From: Thiopseudomonas sp.
GTDB lineage: Bacteria > Pseudomonadota > Gammaproteobacteria > Pseudomonadales > Pseudomonadaceae
DNA: 64,000 bases
Assembly (NCBI GenBank): GCA_023228985.1
Contig: JALOAC010000005.1
Coordinates: 1-64,000 of the forward strand
Direction of reading: 5' to 3'
Position numbers and translations under genes: made by a program
Shown: positions 7,672 through 16,350 of the stretch, piece by piece
Layout: every line of letters starts with the position of its first letter
Position numbering within the stretch: the first letter of the stretch is position 1
Notes under the pieces: model-generated
What the model was told of the DNA's origin: nothing
What the model saw: only the letters and a program-made list of their open reading frames with translations
Database searches by the model: none

Positions 7672-7693
7672 TAATCCCCCCATTTATAACAGG
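7672..7693 (+). repeat. Solo IS end matching the terminal repeat at 203-224
   Basis: The stretch beginning TAATCCCCCCATTT matches the reverse complement of 203-224 at 21 of 22 bases. It is oriented as a left end pointing right, but only 11 bases later the stop of the res gene begins and no transposase follows. It is probably a scar of a deleted or recombined copy of the same IS. The two IS ends thus bracket the 225-7671 segment. Confidence 0.55.
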
Positions 7694-7704
7694 CTCGAAT
7701 ATCC

Positions 7705-10700
7705 TTACCCCACCAAATCCATCAGCTTTTTGTAGTTATCCACCACTTCATAACGAACCGTCGGGTCGTTCTGTTTGGCTGCTAGCTCAATAAAGAACTT
7801 ACGTGCACATTCGATTTTACTTTTTTCTAAGGCTCGCAGATCCATGCTGGATAGGCTGCCCTTGGTCTCCGCCACAAAGTAAATGTGCTTTACGCTGCCT
7901 TCGGTAAAGGCAATGGCCCAGTCGGGGTTGTAGTCGCCAACGGGCGTGGGGATTAAGAAGCCGCGCGGTAGCTTGGCGTAAACGGCGACTTCAGCGCTGA
8001 TATCTAATGCCTGGGCAAATTTATGCTCGATTTGAGAATCAGCAATCACATAGTCGTACACGTGCTTACTGAGCTTTTCAGTGGCATTACTGAAGTCTTG
8101 CCCTGCTTGTGTGGCAGTAAAGATCTCACTGTCGCTGTAGGTTTCATCGGTCACGTTGTACGTCAGGTGTTCAATCACCGTTGTCGCTTTTTGCTCTTTA
8201 ATGATGCGACTGACTTCACTGATGAAGTGTTCTGGGTTTTGTTGGAACTGGTAGAATTTTTTAGAGCTGATCTTCGATAAAATCTGCGCCACCGTTTCAC
8301 GGGTCAACTCGGTGTTTTCGGCAATCTTGCCCAACAAGTCATACTTAACCGTGGAAACAATCGGCTTATTTTCATCTGACTTGCGGCTCTCTTGCTGCTG
8401 AAAGATTGCACCGCGGCCAAGGTCCTCGCCAGTGAACGTACCTTTCTGCGTGCCCGTCTGAACATGGTATTGCAGCAAGGTGACATTGAGGTTGGCGTCC
8501 AGCTCCGCAACTGCTTTCTTAACCAGCTCTGCAGAATCAAATTCCACACGGTACACCGCTTTACGGTTAATACGCGCCCACAGTGCCTGAAACTCTTTTT
8601 TATGGAAGTTTACTTCGTTGCGATTATTGGTTTTAGCTGCGCGTTCATCCTGCACTTTTGGCAAGGCCTCATTGGTAAACACAGTGGCGATCAACCCCTG
8701 AACAGGCTCAGCCATAGCGTGTAACTCTGCAGGTAAAACCCCTAAGGTGCCGTTGCTGCGAGCTTGGTGGTACTCTTCAGTTAAATTATCTTCTGCATCT
8801 ACATAATCATTTTTTATCAGATAGTGATAAATTTGCTTAGCCTGCAGTTCCGTCATTTCCTGCTGGTTGCCATTAATCTCTATCACCTTTCCTTTAAAGT
8901 AATCGACGTTCGCTTTACGCGGTCGTGCGGCCAACTCTTCCAGCATTTCTTTCTGCAAACCATCCACAAAGCTGCTGTAGCTTTCATTCGCCACCACAGT
9001 CAACACGTTGGTTTGGTGCACCAGTTCTGGGTTGTCCATGCGCTCGCCGAACTTATTCACGGCAATACGCAAGCCGCGGCCCACTTCTTGGCGGCGCGAA
9101 ATAGTGCTGGCGCTTTCGGTTTGCTTGAGCATACATAAGACAAACACGTTAGGGTTATCCCAGCCTTCACGTAACGCTGAGTGCGAGAAGATAAAGCGGG
9201 TTGGCTCATCAAAGGATAACAAGCGCTCTTTATCTTTCATAATCAGGTCATAAGCATCCACATCATCAGATAAGCCGGTGGCTTTAGCGAATTTCGGGTC
9301 GACCAATTGGCTTTTGCGCTTATCAATCGAGAAATAACCGTTGTGGGTTGATTCAGCGCTGATATTGCGTAAGTACTCGCGGTACGCATCATTATCAAAG
9401 GCTAGCTCATGTAAATAAGCATCACGGGCAGCTTGGTATTCTTCTTCAAAAATACGTGCATATTCGCCCTTTTCATCGTCTTGGCTGTAGTCGCGGTACT
9501 TAGCGACTTCGTCAATAAAAAACAGGCTAAGCACTTTAATACTCTGGGCAAATAAGCGCTTTTCTTTCTCTAAGTGGGCGTTAACGGTTTCGCGAATTTG
9601 AATACGGCGCAGTTGCTCTTCACTGACATCGCCCAGCACATCACCTGCTGTCAACACGACACCATTAGTGAACTCAATGGTGTCAGCCAACGCATCAATT
9701 TGCGCCACCACATAGCGATCGCTATAGGCATCTAAACCACCAGACAAATCAAACAAGTTATCGCCTTGGCTGATGCGCTTCACTTGGCGCTTAATCACAC
9801 CAGTTTTGAGCTGCACCTGCATTTCTAAGCGAGCCACAGGGCTGTGCTTGGAAATTTCAATATCTTGCAAATACAAATAAGCCGAGGTGCCAGCAATGCC
9901 ACGGGTATGAATACCGCGCACGGCAATTTTCTTCACCAGCTTATTGTTATAAGCATCCACCGCATCTAAGCGGTGCACAAGGTTGTGCGTGGTTTTGTGG
10001 GTGGCCGAGTAGCGCATAATAAATAGCGGATCAAACTCAGGCAAAGCATCAAGCGTGGCTTTACCCTCCATTTTTTGTGGCTCATCAAGAATAAGAATTG
10101 GACGGTTAGCTTTAATCACATCAATGGGGCGACGCGACTGGAAGTCATCCAGCTCATCATAAATACGGCGGTTATCTGCACCACGCGCATTAAACGCCTG
10201 GATATTCATCACCATAATATTGATGCCAGAATCACTGGAAAAGTTCTCTAACTCGTGCAAACGCTTGGAGTTATAGGTAAAGAAGCGCGCCTTTTTATGG
10301 TACTGCTCAGCAAAGTGCTCTGCGGTGATTTGCAGGGATTTTTGTACACCTTCGCGGATCGCAATACTGGGCACCATGATGATGAATTTGCTCCAGCCAA
10401 ACTGCTGGTTCATCTCAAAAATGGTTTTAATGTAGCAGTAGGTTTTACCCGTACCGGTTTCCATTTCGATATCAATATTGAGTGCCGCACCGGGCTTATA
10501 GCTGCTGGGCATGGGTTTACCAGCACTTGTGGTGTAGGTTTGCAAACCTGTTGACTGGAACAGATTGGCCTGTTTCTGCACCTTGTGAATATTGCTTAGC
10601 AACTGTGCTGGCGTTAACTGAATGGGCTGGTTACGAAAACCATGCTCAGCTGAATCAGGCTCAGCTGCTGCCAGTGACAATGCGCCCTGATTAAACTCTG

Positions 10701-10827
10701 CGGACTGAGCTGTACCGGGATCAATTTTATAACTAAAAGCATCTTGATAAGGCTGGCCGGCAAAGCAATCAACCACGGCGTCAACGGCTGCGGTTTGATA
10801 GGGCTGAACTTTAAATTGGATTTTCAT
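7705..10827 (-). CDS. res: Type III restriction endonuclease subunit Res
   Basis: The 1040-residue protein combines a superfamily 2 helicase with a nuclease. Visible are the N-terminal FKVQPYQTAAVDAVVDCF, Walker A METGTGKTYCYIK at 122-134, the DEAD-like box LILDEPQKMEG, GWDNPNVFVLCMLKQT and QEVGRGLRI (motif VI). A C-terminal PD-(D/E)xK nuclease has PD at 968-969 and E987-T-K989. Res cuts DNA after ATP-driven interaction of two inversely oriented sites recognised by Mod. Length and motifs are complete, so the subunit should be functional. It is the last gene of mod-fic-res. Confidence 0.92.
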   Translation of the reverse strand: MKIQFKVQPYQTAAVDAVVDCFAGQPYQDAFSYKIDPGTAQSAEFNQGALSLAAAEPDSAEHGFRNQPIQLTPAQLLSNIHKVQKQANLFQSTGLQTYTTSAGKPMPSSYKPGAALNIDIEMETGTGKTYCYIKTIFEMNQQFGWSKFIIMVPSIAIREGVQKSLQITAEHFAEQYHKKARFFTYNSKRLHELENFSSDSGINIMVMNIQAFNARGADNRRIYDELDDFQSRRPIDVIKANRPILILDEPQKMEGKATLDALPEFDPLFIMRYSATHKTTHNLVHRLDAVDAYNNKLVKKIAVRGIHTRGIAGTSAYLYLQDIEISKHSPVARLEMQVQLKTGVIKRQVKRISQGDNLFDLSGGLDAYSDRYVVAQIDALADTIEFTNGVVLTAGDVLGDVSEEQLRRIQIRETVNAHLEKEKRLFAQSIKVLSLFFIDEVAKYRDYSQDDEKGEYARIFEEEYQAARDAYLHELAFDNDAYREYLRNISAESTHNGYFSIDKRKSQLVDPKFAKATGLSDDVDAYDLIMKDKERLLSFDEPTRFIFSHSALREGWDNPNVFVLCMLKQTESASTISRRQEVGRGLRIAVNKFGERMDNPELVHQTNVLTVVANESYSSFVDGLQKEMLEELAARPRKANVDYFKGKVIEINGNQQEMTELQAKQIYHYLIKNDYVDAEDNLTEEYHQARSNGTLGVLPAELHAMAEPVQGLIATVFTNEALPKVQDERAAKTNNRNEVNFHKKEFQALWARINRKAVYRVEFDSAELVKKAVAELDANLNVTLLQYHVQTGTQKGTFTGEDLGRGAIFQQQESRKSDENKPIVSTVKYDLLGKIAENTELTRETVAQILSKISSKKFYQFQQNPEHFISEVSRIIKEQKATTVIEHLTYNVTDETYSDSEIFTATQAGQDFSNATEKLSKHVYDYVIADSQIEHKFAQALDISAEVAVYAKLPRGFLIPTPVGDYNPDWAIAFTEGSVKHIYFVAETKGSLSSMDLRALEKSKIECARKFFIELAAKQNDPTVRYEVVDNYKKLMDLVG

Positions 10828-10893
10828 AACAGGCTTCTCATTTTACTTAAGGAGCAAGCTCTAAAACTTGCTTACACTCTTAATTCCAAGCAG

Positions 10894-10959
10894 CTTGTGG
10901 AGCCTAAAAGTCAAAACAGACTCCACAAATACATTTGATGCGCACAGAGGCTCCACAAA
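10894..10959. repeat. 66-bp repeat module, copy 1 (between fic and res)
   Basis: A forward 12-mer CTTGTGGAGCCT at 10894 is followed 24 bases later by the inverted form AGACTCCACAAA (10918) and 30 bases after that by AGGCTCCACAAA (10948). The same spacing is seen in both copies at 12135 and 12205. The last 40 bases are almost identical to those of the third copy. It lies about 65-130 bases upstream of the res start, in line with an operator role. The forward and first inverted 12-mer could also form an RNA stem. Confidence 0.8.
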
Positions 10960-10963
10960 GGGA

Positions 10964-12085
10964 TTACAGAATTTTGCGTCCCTCTGCGATATTTAATAAC
11001 TCTGGAAAACATAAAACAGCCGGTCTGTTGCCGCTGGCTGGTTTGAGCTCTTTTAACACCTCGCCCTCACGCAAACTGCGCAGCAATCCAGGTACTGTTT
11101 TCTTATGGATACCAAAATCAAGATGCAACTGTTCAATTATGTCTGTGGTACGAAATACTGGTTTGCTAAACACTGCGTCCAACAAATGCACAGAAAACTG
11201 TGAGCGAGTCAGTTCGTGAATGCGCTGCTTCATCTCATCGTATAAGTTTTTGATCGCCATCACGCGCTGGCTATTACTTTGTGCTTGCAAGCTCACGGCA
11301 CGTAAAAAGAATGCAATCCAACCATTCCAATCACCCTCTACTGATATGGCCTTTAAGCGCGCATAGTATTCGCCCCTATGGCTTTCTAAGTATTCGGACA
11401 GATAAAACATTGGTTGCGAAAGCACTTTCTTCTGGTACAAAAACAAGGGAATCAGAATCCGACCGATGCGGCCATTACCGTCTTTAAAGGGATGTAATAA
11501 TTCAAATTGAGCATGCATCACTGCGGTTTGAATTAAAAAATCAATATCATCACTGTTTAAATAACTTTCCCAGTGTTGCAAATGATCCTGTAACTGTAAT
11601 GGACACGGTGGCACAAAAGTGGCTTGCTCTATCGTGCAGCCATAAGCGCCAATCCAGTTCTGATCACGGCGAAACTCACCGGGCGCTTTATTCTCACCAC
11701 GTACGCTATCCAGCAGGATTTTGTGCAGTGCCAAAATGAAACTTAAGCGAATGGGATAATCAGCCAAATAATGACGCGCTTCAAACAAGGCTTTGCGATA
11801 ATTGTTGATTTCTTGGATATCTAATGATTTCTCACCGTCCTTAAGCAAGCCTGCTTCGTGCTCTAACACCTCATCTACTGTCGCTTGTGTCCCTTCAATA
11901 CGTGACGACAGCACCGCTTCCTGAGTGGTTAAGGGTGAAAGCATCACCGCTGGGTTGGGAATCCCTTGCAACAGTCCGTCATACCTTGCCAGCTCAGCAT
12001 TGGCTTGCCCCACTAAAGGCAGCAGTAATCGATAATCCAAATCGGATAGCGGCAAGGTGTCGGGTTGATAAGATTGAGCACTCAT
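10964..12085 (-). CDS. Fic-family protein (AMP transferase type) with C-terminal winged helix
   Basis: The product has 373 residues from ATG 12085, or 376 from an in-frame GTG at 12094. The catalytic loop HPFKDGNGRIGR (about residue 200) is the complete Fic consensus, with the active histidine present. An N-terminal SSRIEG near residue 64 fits the S/TxxxE(G/N) autoinhibitory helix of class II Fic proteins. The last ~80 residues (FRTTDIIEQLHLDFGIHKKTVPGLLRSLREGEVL) look like a winged helix. Fic enzymes usually transfer AMP to a protein target, unknown here. The gene lies between mod and res in the same direction. Confidence 0.88.
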   Translation of the reverse strand: MSAQSYQPDTLPLSDLDYRLLLPLVGQANAELARYDGLLQGIPNPAVMLSPLTTQEAVLSSRIEGTQATVDEVLEHEAGLLKDGEKSLDIQEINNYRKALFEARHYLADYPIRLSFILALHKILLDSVRGENKAPGEFRRDQNWIGAYGCTIEQATFVPPCPLQLQDHLQHWESYLNSDDIDFLIQTAVMHAQFELLHPFKDGNGRIGRILIPLFLYQKKVLSQPMFYLSEYLESHRGEYYARLKAISVEGDWNGWIAFFLRAVSLQAQSNSQRVMAIKNLYDEMKQRIHELTRSQFSVHLLDAVFSKPVFRTTDIIEQLHLDFGIHKKTVPGLLRSLREGEVLKELKPASGNRPAVLCFPELLNIAEGRKIL

Positions 12086-12134
12086 AGCAATCACTCATTT
12101 AGTTTAAATTCAGCCAACAGCCTGAACTTTTTGA

Positions 12135-12200
12135 TTTGTGGAGCATGTAATGCAAATTAGACTCCACAAACTGTTTTGTCACGCACAGAAACTCCACAAA
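12135..12200. repeat. 66-bp repeat module, copy 2 (upstream of fic)
   Basis: TTTGTGGAGCAT at 12135, AGACTCCACAAA at 12159 and AAACTCCACAAA at 12189 repeat the 24- and 30-base steps of the other copies. Between the second and third 12-mers the CGCACAG motif is kept. This copy is the most diverged of the three. It lies 50-115 bases upstream of the fic start, where a promoter would be expected. Confidence 0.8.
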
Positions 12201-12204
12201 AGAT

Positions 12205-12270
12205 TTTGTGGAGCCTAAAACGCGAAATAGACTCCACAAATACATTTGATGCGCACAGAGGCTCCACAAA
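12205..12270. repeat. 66-bp repeat module, copy 3 (just after mod stop)
   Basis: TTTGTGGAGCCT (12205), AGACTCCACAAA (12229) and AGGCTCCACAAA (12259) are again spaced by 24 and 30 bases. It begins four bases from copy 2, so the two are a tandem pair with a 70-base period. The module ends 10 bases from the mod stop codon. Its second half is nearly identical to copy 1, 1.3 kb away. Confidence 0.8.
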
Positions 12271-12280
12271 GTGCTCTGGC

Positions 12281-14224
12281 TTAAATCGCCTTCACTTCCG
12301 TGATCGGAGAGCGCTGCTTGAAGATTTGTGTGACGTTGACTTTGACGGCGTCGCTGGCAAAGCCGTTGTCGCGGAACACGGCGCGTAAGGGCTTTAGCTC
12401 GGCGAGTTCATGGATGAGTGCTTCGCTGATGCCTTGTTCAAAGCAGGCAATCAATGCGTTGTCGTCGACGATAAAGACTTCTTTGCCTTGGATGCTTTCG
12501 CGGCGAATCGGCAGAGTTAAATCCACGCCCCAATCTAGCAGCACTTGGAACAGCAAGTCTTCGCTGCTGCGGTCGGGCTTGATGTTATCGACGCTGGCAA
12601 ACAGATCGTTTTGCTTGAGTTGCTGCGGCTGGTAGTAGACATCCTGCATATTGGAGGTGTCGACTTTGAGTACGCGGAAACCGATGTCTTTATTCCAGTC
12701 CTCGTGGCATTCGCCTTCGAGGATTTGCGCGCCGGCGCGGCGGATGCGTTCTTTGGAAATTTCCGCAATGGTTTTGTAGCCGGCTTTATACGCAGCATGC
12801 TTTTCTTCTATTTCTTCAGGCAGCTGCACCATGATGAATTTGCGGTTGCCGCCATCTTCGGCGTTGAGTTGCATGGCGGCGTGGGCGGTAGTTGATGAGC
12901 CTGCAAAAAAATCAAGAGCAATAAAGTCTTTTCCTTCATTCATCGAAAGTAGGTACTTAGTTAATTGGACAGGCTTAGGATATGCAAAATAAATCTCATC
13001 GTTTCTTAAAATAGCACCTGCAGACTGCGTACTACCTATATTGGTCAAAACAGATATTACGTGACTTTGACTTTCACTTCTCTTTTTAACAACTTCAAGA
13101 GCACCGGTTTTACTAATTAAAAACCTTGTTTCCTGACCCCTGCCATCGAGGATAGGCTGACAATTATTACTTATAAACTTAACTACCAAATCCTTAGAAC
13201 TCCAGCCGCTTTTTATTTTGGTATCGTTCTGTAGTACTCCATTTTCGACAACTGCATCGGTTAAATAATGGGGCCAACTATTATCCCGCTCTTCTAACAC
13301 CCCACTCTCAAAGTCAACCGGAAATCCAGCAGGAAGTAATATTTCACTAATTGGATTGGCAGGACCATTTTTAACAATTGTATTTCTAATCTCATCTTTA
13401 AATAACTTACTATCTTTACTAACGCTAGGATCAATGACGGGAGGCGCAGGAAATAAACTTATATTCTTACAAAATGCCACAATATACTCATGGCAGTTTT
13501 TTACCTTTGCCTGATTGTCAAAGTTTCCGTCAGTACGCCAAACAAAACTAGCCAAATGGTTTTCACTTCCAAAAGTCTCATCACAAAGACTCTTAAGCGT
13601 TGCGTACTCACCATCATCAATCGAAATAAAAACAACACCATCTTCTGTGAGCAAGTTCCGCGCTAATCTCAATCGCGGCAGCATCATACTTAGCCAATCC
13701 GAATGAAAACGCCCATTGGATTCAGGATTAGAAACCAAACGATTACCCTGCTCATCTTTCTGGTTTGAACGCTGCAAAAACTCTTCCGTAGTTTCTGCAA
13801 AATCATCCTCATAAACAAAGTCATTACCCGTATTATAAGGCGGGTCGATATAGATCATTTTGACTTTGCCAAGGTAGGTTTCTTGCAGCAGCTTTAACGC
13901 ATCGAGGTTGTCGCCTTCGATAAAGAGGTTTTCAGTGTCGTCAAAATTGACACTTTCCTCGCGAGCAGGACGCAGGGTTTTGGCAATGGGCGCGTTGGCG
14001 GTGAGCATAGCTTCACGCTTGCCCGGCCAATCTAAACGGTAGCGCTCTTGTGGCCCTTCAACGATATTCGCCGACAACTCTTGGCGCAGCAGATCAAAAT
14101 CGATCGCCAGCTCAATCTGCCCTTGAGCGTTTTTACGTTCAGTGACGCAGTTCGGAAAAGCCGCCTGAATCTTCGCGAGGTTATCCTGACTTAAATCCTT
14201 ACTGTGCATTTTGAGCTTTTCCAT
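12281..14224 (-). CDS. mod: Type III DNA methyltransferase subunit Mod
   Basis: The 647-residue protein is a beta-class N6-adenine methyltransferase. The catalytic motif IYIDPPYNTGNDF (DPPY at 127-130) precedes the SAM-binding motif LDFFAGSSTTAHA (439-444), as in type III Mod. The target recognition region between them (about 225-405) is visibly richer in A and T than the flanks, typical of exchanged specificity domains. Mod alone methylates one strand of a short asymmetric site and guides Res. It is the first gene of mod-fic-res; an unrelated truncated regulator gene lies 94 bases upstream. Confidence 0.93.
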   Translation of the reverse strand: MEKLKMHSKDLSQDNLAKIQAAFPNCVTERKNAQGQIELAIDFDLLRQELSANIVEGPQERYRLDWPGKREAMLTANAPIAKTLRPAREESVNFDDTENLFIEGDNLDALKLLQETYLGKVKMIYIDPPYNTGNDFVYEDDFAETTEEFLQRSNQKDEQGNRLVSNPESNGRFHSDWLSMMLPRLRLARNLLTEDGVVFISIDDGEYATLKSLCDETFGSENHLASFVWRTDGNFDNQAKVKNCHEYIVAFCKNISLFPAPPVIDPSVSKDSKLFKDEIRNTIVKNGPANPISEILLPAGFPVDFESGVLEERDNSWPHYLTDAVVENGVLQNDTKIKSGWSSKDLVVKFISNNCQPILDGRGQETRFLISKTGALEVVKKRSESQSHVISVLTNIGSTQSAGAILRNDEIYFAYPKPVQLTKYLLSMNEGKDFIALDFFAGSSTTAHAAMQLNAEDGGNRKFIMVQLPEEIEEKHAAYKAGYKTIAEISKERIRRAGAQILEGECHEDWNKDIGFRVLKVDTSNMQDVYYQPQQLKQNDLFASVDNIKPDRSSEDLLFQVLLDWGVDLTLPIRRESIQGKEVFIVDDNALIACFEQGISEALIHELAELKPLRAVFRDNGFASDAVKVNVTQIFKQRSPITEVKAI

Positions 14225-14318
14225 TGGGTGTTCCTATAAAAATAAAGAATGAGGCCAAGCCCCATTTAAAAGTTAACTCTTTGTTTGCAGCGTGCAGCTG
14301 CATGGATTTGCATGCAAC

Positions 14319-14978
14319 TTAGACGTCTTTTTCGCCCTTATAGTGCCAATAGCCTGCTTTGCGGCCACCTACTCTTTCAATCACACCTGCTTCTCTTAGG
14401 GTTTTGATGTTTTTTTCGACGGTTCTTGTGCTAACGCCGATGCTCTCTGCTAGCTCAACAATGGTTATTTTAGGATTATTGACTATGCATTGAATGATGT
14501 TTATTTGGTTGGTGGCAAGCGCTTTACCGAACCCTTTACCGAACTCTTTACCGAACTCTTTACCCTCGTTTTCCTTGTGCTTGGGTAAAATAGCCGCAGG
14601 CAAAGTAATACGGGTGAAATTCTCGGTGAACTTAAAGCACTCAGAACCGTAATAAGCAGCGATTCTTGCTACGCCAGTGCCCAATTGCTCAACCATTTCT
14701 AAGTCTTTATAGATGCGCATCAGTTCTTTATTTCTGGGGATTGAGTAACCGTCAAAAAACTCAGCCTGACTTAAGCCTTCTGGCAAGCTGCCAGCAGAGG
14801 TGATTTCTATTCTGTCGGGAAAAACCTCAAATTTAGGCGGCACTTCATGAGTGTAATCGTTGTGTACAAAGGCGTAAATAGAGAAGCAAGAGGCGGCAAT
14901 CTTAAGCTTAGCATTAGGTGTGATCGTCTTTTTTAAGTCTTCCCCAAAGAGCTGGTTCACATTGTCTAAAATCTGCAT
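14319..14978 (-). pseudogene. Truncated ATP-binding transcriptional regulator (AlbA_2/HATPase_c_4 family, C-terminal part)
   Basis: The 219-residue frame reads like the second half of the RecG-like/AlbA_2 regulators. It has AFVHNDYTHEVPPKFEVFPDRIEI, SLPEGLSQAEFF, RNKELMRIYKDLEMVEQLGTG and a C-terminal winged HTH (TIVELAESIGVSTRTVEKNIKTL). Full-length members have a further ~200 N-terminal residues with a divergent AAA_4/AlbA_2 domain. Here the first ~35 residues lose similarity, so the 5' part appears lost. A short Glu-Phe-Gly-Lys repeat (three units, about residues 137-150) links the two domains. It may be a decayed companion of the restriction locus. Confidence 0.6.
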
Positions 14979-15035
14979 GGCATCCTGCTTTCAACGTCAT
15001 AATTTAAACATAAGACCTACCTTTCTTGTAGTCCG

Positions 15036-15280
15036 TTAAGGAGCCTCTGAATAACGTTACCGAGGACGCTAACACAAGGCGCAACGACCAACGGAAGTAA
15101 CAGCCAAAGGCTGACCCGAAGGGCGAACGTACGAAAAAGCGCAGTTTACACATAGTAAATGAGCATTTTATTCGCTTCGCTCCCCCTTCGGGCCGTGCTA
15201 AAGCACGTTCAATCTAAAGATTGTGAGTACGTTTTTAACGCGGTGGTAGCTACGCAGGTAGTTATTCAGAGGCTTCTTAA
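15036..15280. repeat. MITE-like element, copy 1 (long form, 245 bp)
   Basis: The ends are TTAAGGAGCCTCTGAATAAC (15036-15055) and its reverse complement with one mismatch (15261-15280). Inside are hairpins such as CGTGCTTTAGCACG and a core GCGCAGTTTACA....GTAAATGAGC (15139-15164). Copy 3 at 49222-49368 has the same ends and core in the opposite orientation but lacks two internal blocks of about 50 bases each. No coding capacity is seen, so movement would need a transposase in trans. It lies between the truncated regulator and tRNA-fMet. Confidence 0.8.
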
Positions 15281-15510
15281 GGAAATCCTGCACATATTTC
15301 CCTGATACCAGTCAGTAATATGGTCAGCATTTGGTCAGCAAAGTGGCAGGATTTGGTCAGCAAAGCGTTTTTAGTGTTTTAAAAACCGTACTTACAAGCA
15401 GATTTCAAGCAGAAAAACTGCTCCAATTATCACGACTCAGAAGCGTTGCTAAAAGAAGAGTATCGCGCTGCAAGCCCCGTATAGCTTAGGCTACAGAAAA
15501 GACAGAAACA
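15281..15510. other. Intergenic stretch between MITE and tRNA-fMet terminator
   Basis: About 230 bases with no convincing gene. GGTCAGCAAAG-like words recur three times near 15318-15366 (ATGGTCAGCA, TTGGTCAGCA, TTGGTCAGCA), perhaps remains of an old repeat. No copy of the tRNA 3' end was found here or near the left edge, so no attachment site can be named. Confidence 0.4.
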
Positions 15511-15545
15511 AAAAAGCCCCAAACAATTGAATGCTTGAGGCTTTA
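15511..15545 (-). terminator. Rho-independent terminator of tRNA-fMet
   Basis: On the minus strand AAAGCCTCAAGCA pairs with TGTTTGGGGCTTTTTT, giving a stem followed by a T-run 10-45 bases past the tRNA 3' end. Confidence 0.75.
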
Positions 15546-15555
15546 TTGATGAATC

Positions 15556-15632
<77 letters not shown>

Positions 15633-15724
15633 GCGCAAAGTATAGTGCCTTTTTCAAAATTGTCAAACTTATCTCAGTTACTGGTATGATATTGGCAGTT
15701 ATTAAGCTATTCGAAAGGTTTTCC

Positions 15725-16306
15725 ATGGTATCCAGCACGCACAAAGTCAAAGGCAAGGGCAAAAATATCGCTCCCTTCACTATTGCAGGGATTGCTCCTG
15801 AGGATTATCGAAAGCAAACACGCAAATCCTCCATGATCATCATCATTGTTTTTGCTGCTTCTGCTATGCTGTTTTCTAGCCTGTTGGTGTTATTTTTTGG
15901 CGACGCTGAGAACAGCAACTTCAAATGGAATATTACCGGCGTAATTTTAGGCGTAACTTTTACCGCCATACTGACCACCAGTTACTTTAAAAAACTGCCC
16001 TGGATGGCTGCTTCTATTTATGGTTGGCGGCTTAAACGCAGCCTAATGAGCGTGACTAACATCATGCACCATGTAAAAATAGGCGTAAGCGCTGACGATC
16101 CTACCGCTATAAAAGCCATGCGTTTTTATCATCTTGGTCTTCTACATATGCATAAACTTGACGGCAATCCTAGCCAGGATGCCGAGCTTATTAGCGAGAT
16201 CAACCAGCTGCAGGACAAAATGCACGCTTTACAAATTGACTTACAGCAAAACACTCTAGAACCTGACTGGATTTTGCAAATCAAAGCGACGTATCCTGCA
16301 AAATAG
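15725..16306 (+). CDS. DUF3087 family membrane protein
   Basis: The start is ATG 15725 (193 residues); longer versions of the frame run into the tRNA gene. Two hydrophobic segments (SMIIIIVFAASAMLFSSLLVLFF and the GVILGVTFTAILTTS region) are followed by PWMAASIYGWRLKRSLMSVTNIMHHV, then FYHLGLLHMHKLDGN and a helical tail. This matches DUF3087, a small inner-membrane family of unknown function common in pseudomonads. It stands alone, upstream of psd. Confidence 0.8.
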   Translation: MVSSTHKVKGKGKNIAPFTIAGIAPEDYRKQTRKSSMIIIIVFAASAMLFSSLLVLFFGDAENSNFKWNITGVILGVTFTAILTTSYFKKLPWMAASIYGWRLKRSLMSVTNIMHHVKIGVSADDPTAIKAMRFYHLGLLHMHKLDGNPSQDAELISEINQLQDKMHALQIDLQQNTLEPDWILQIKATYPAK

Positions 16307-16350
16307 CCGCAAATTCCTTTAACGATAATTTCTTAGATATAAGTAAAAAT

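Noticed and set aside
14525..14580. Short direct repeats as a CRISPR-like array
   Set aside because: They are three in-frame EFGK-type codon repeats within a protein linker. No CRISPR array or cas gene is seen in the window.
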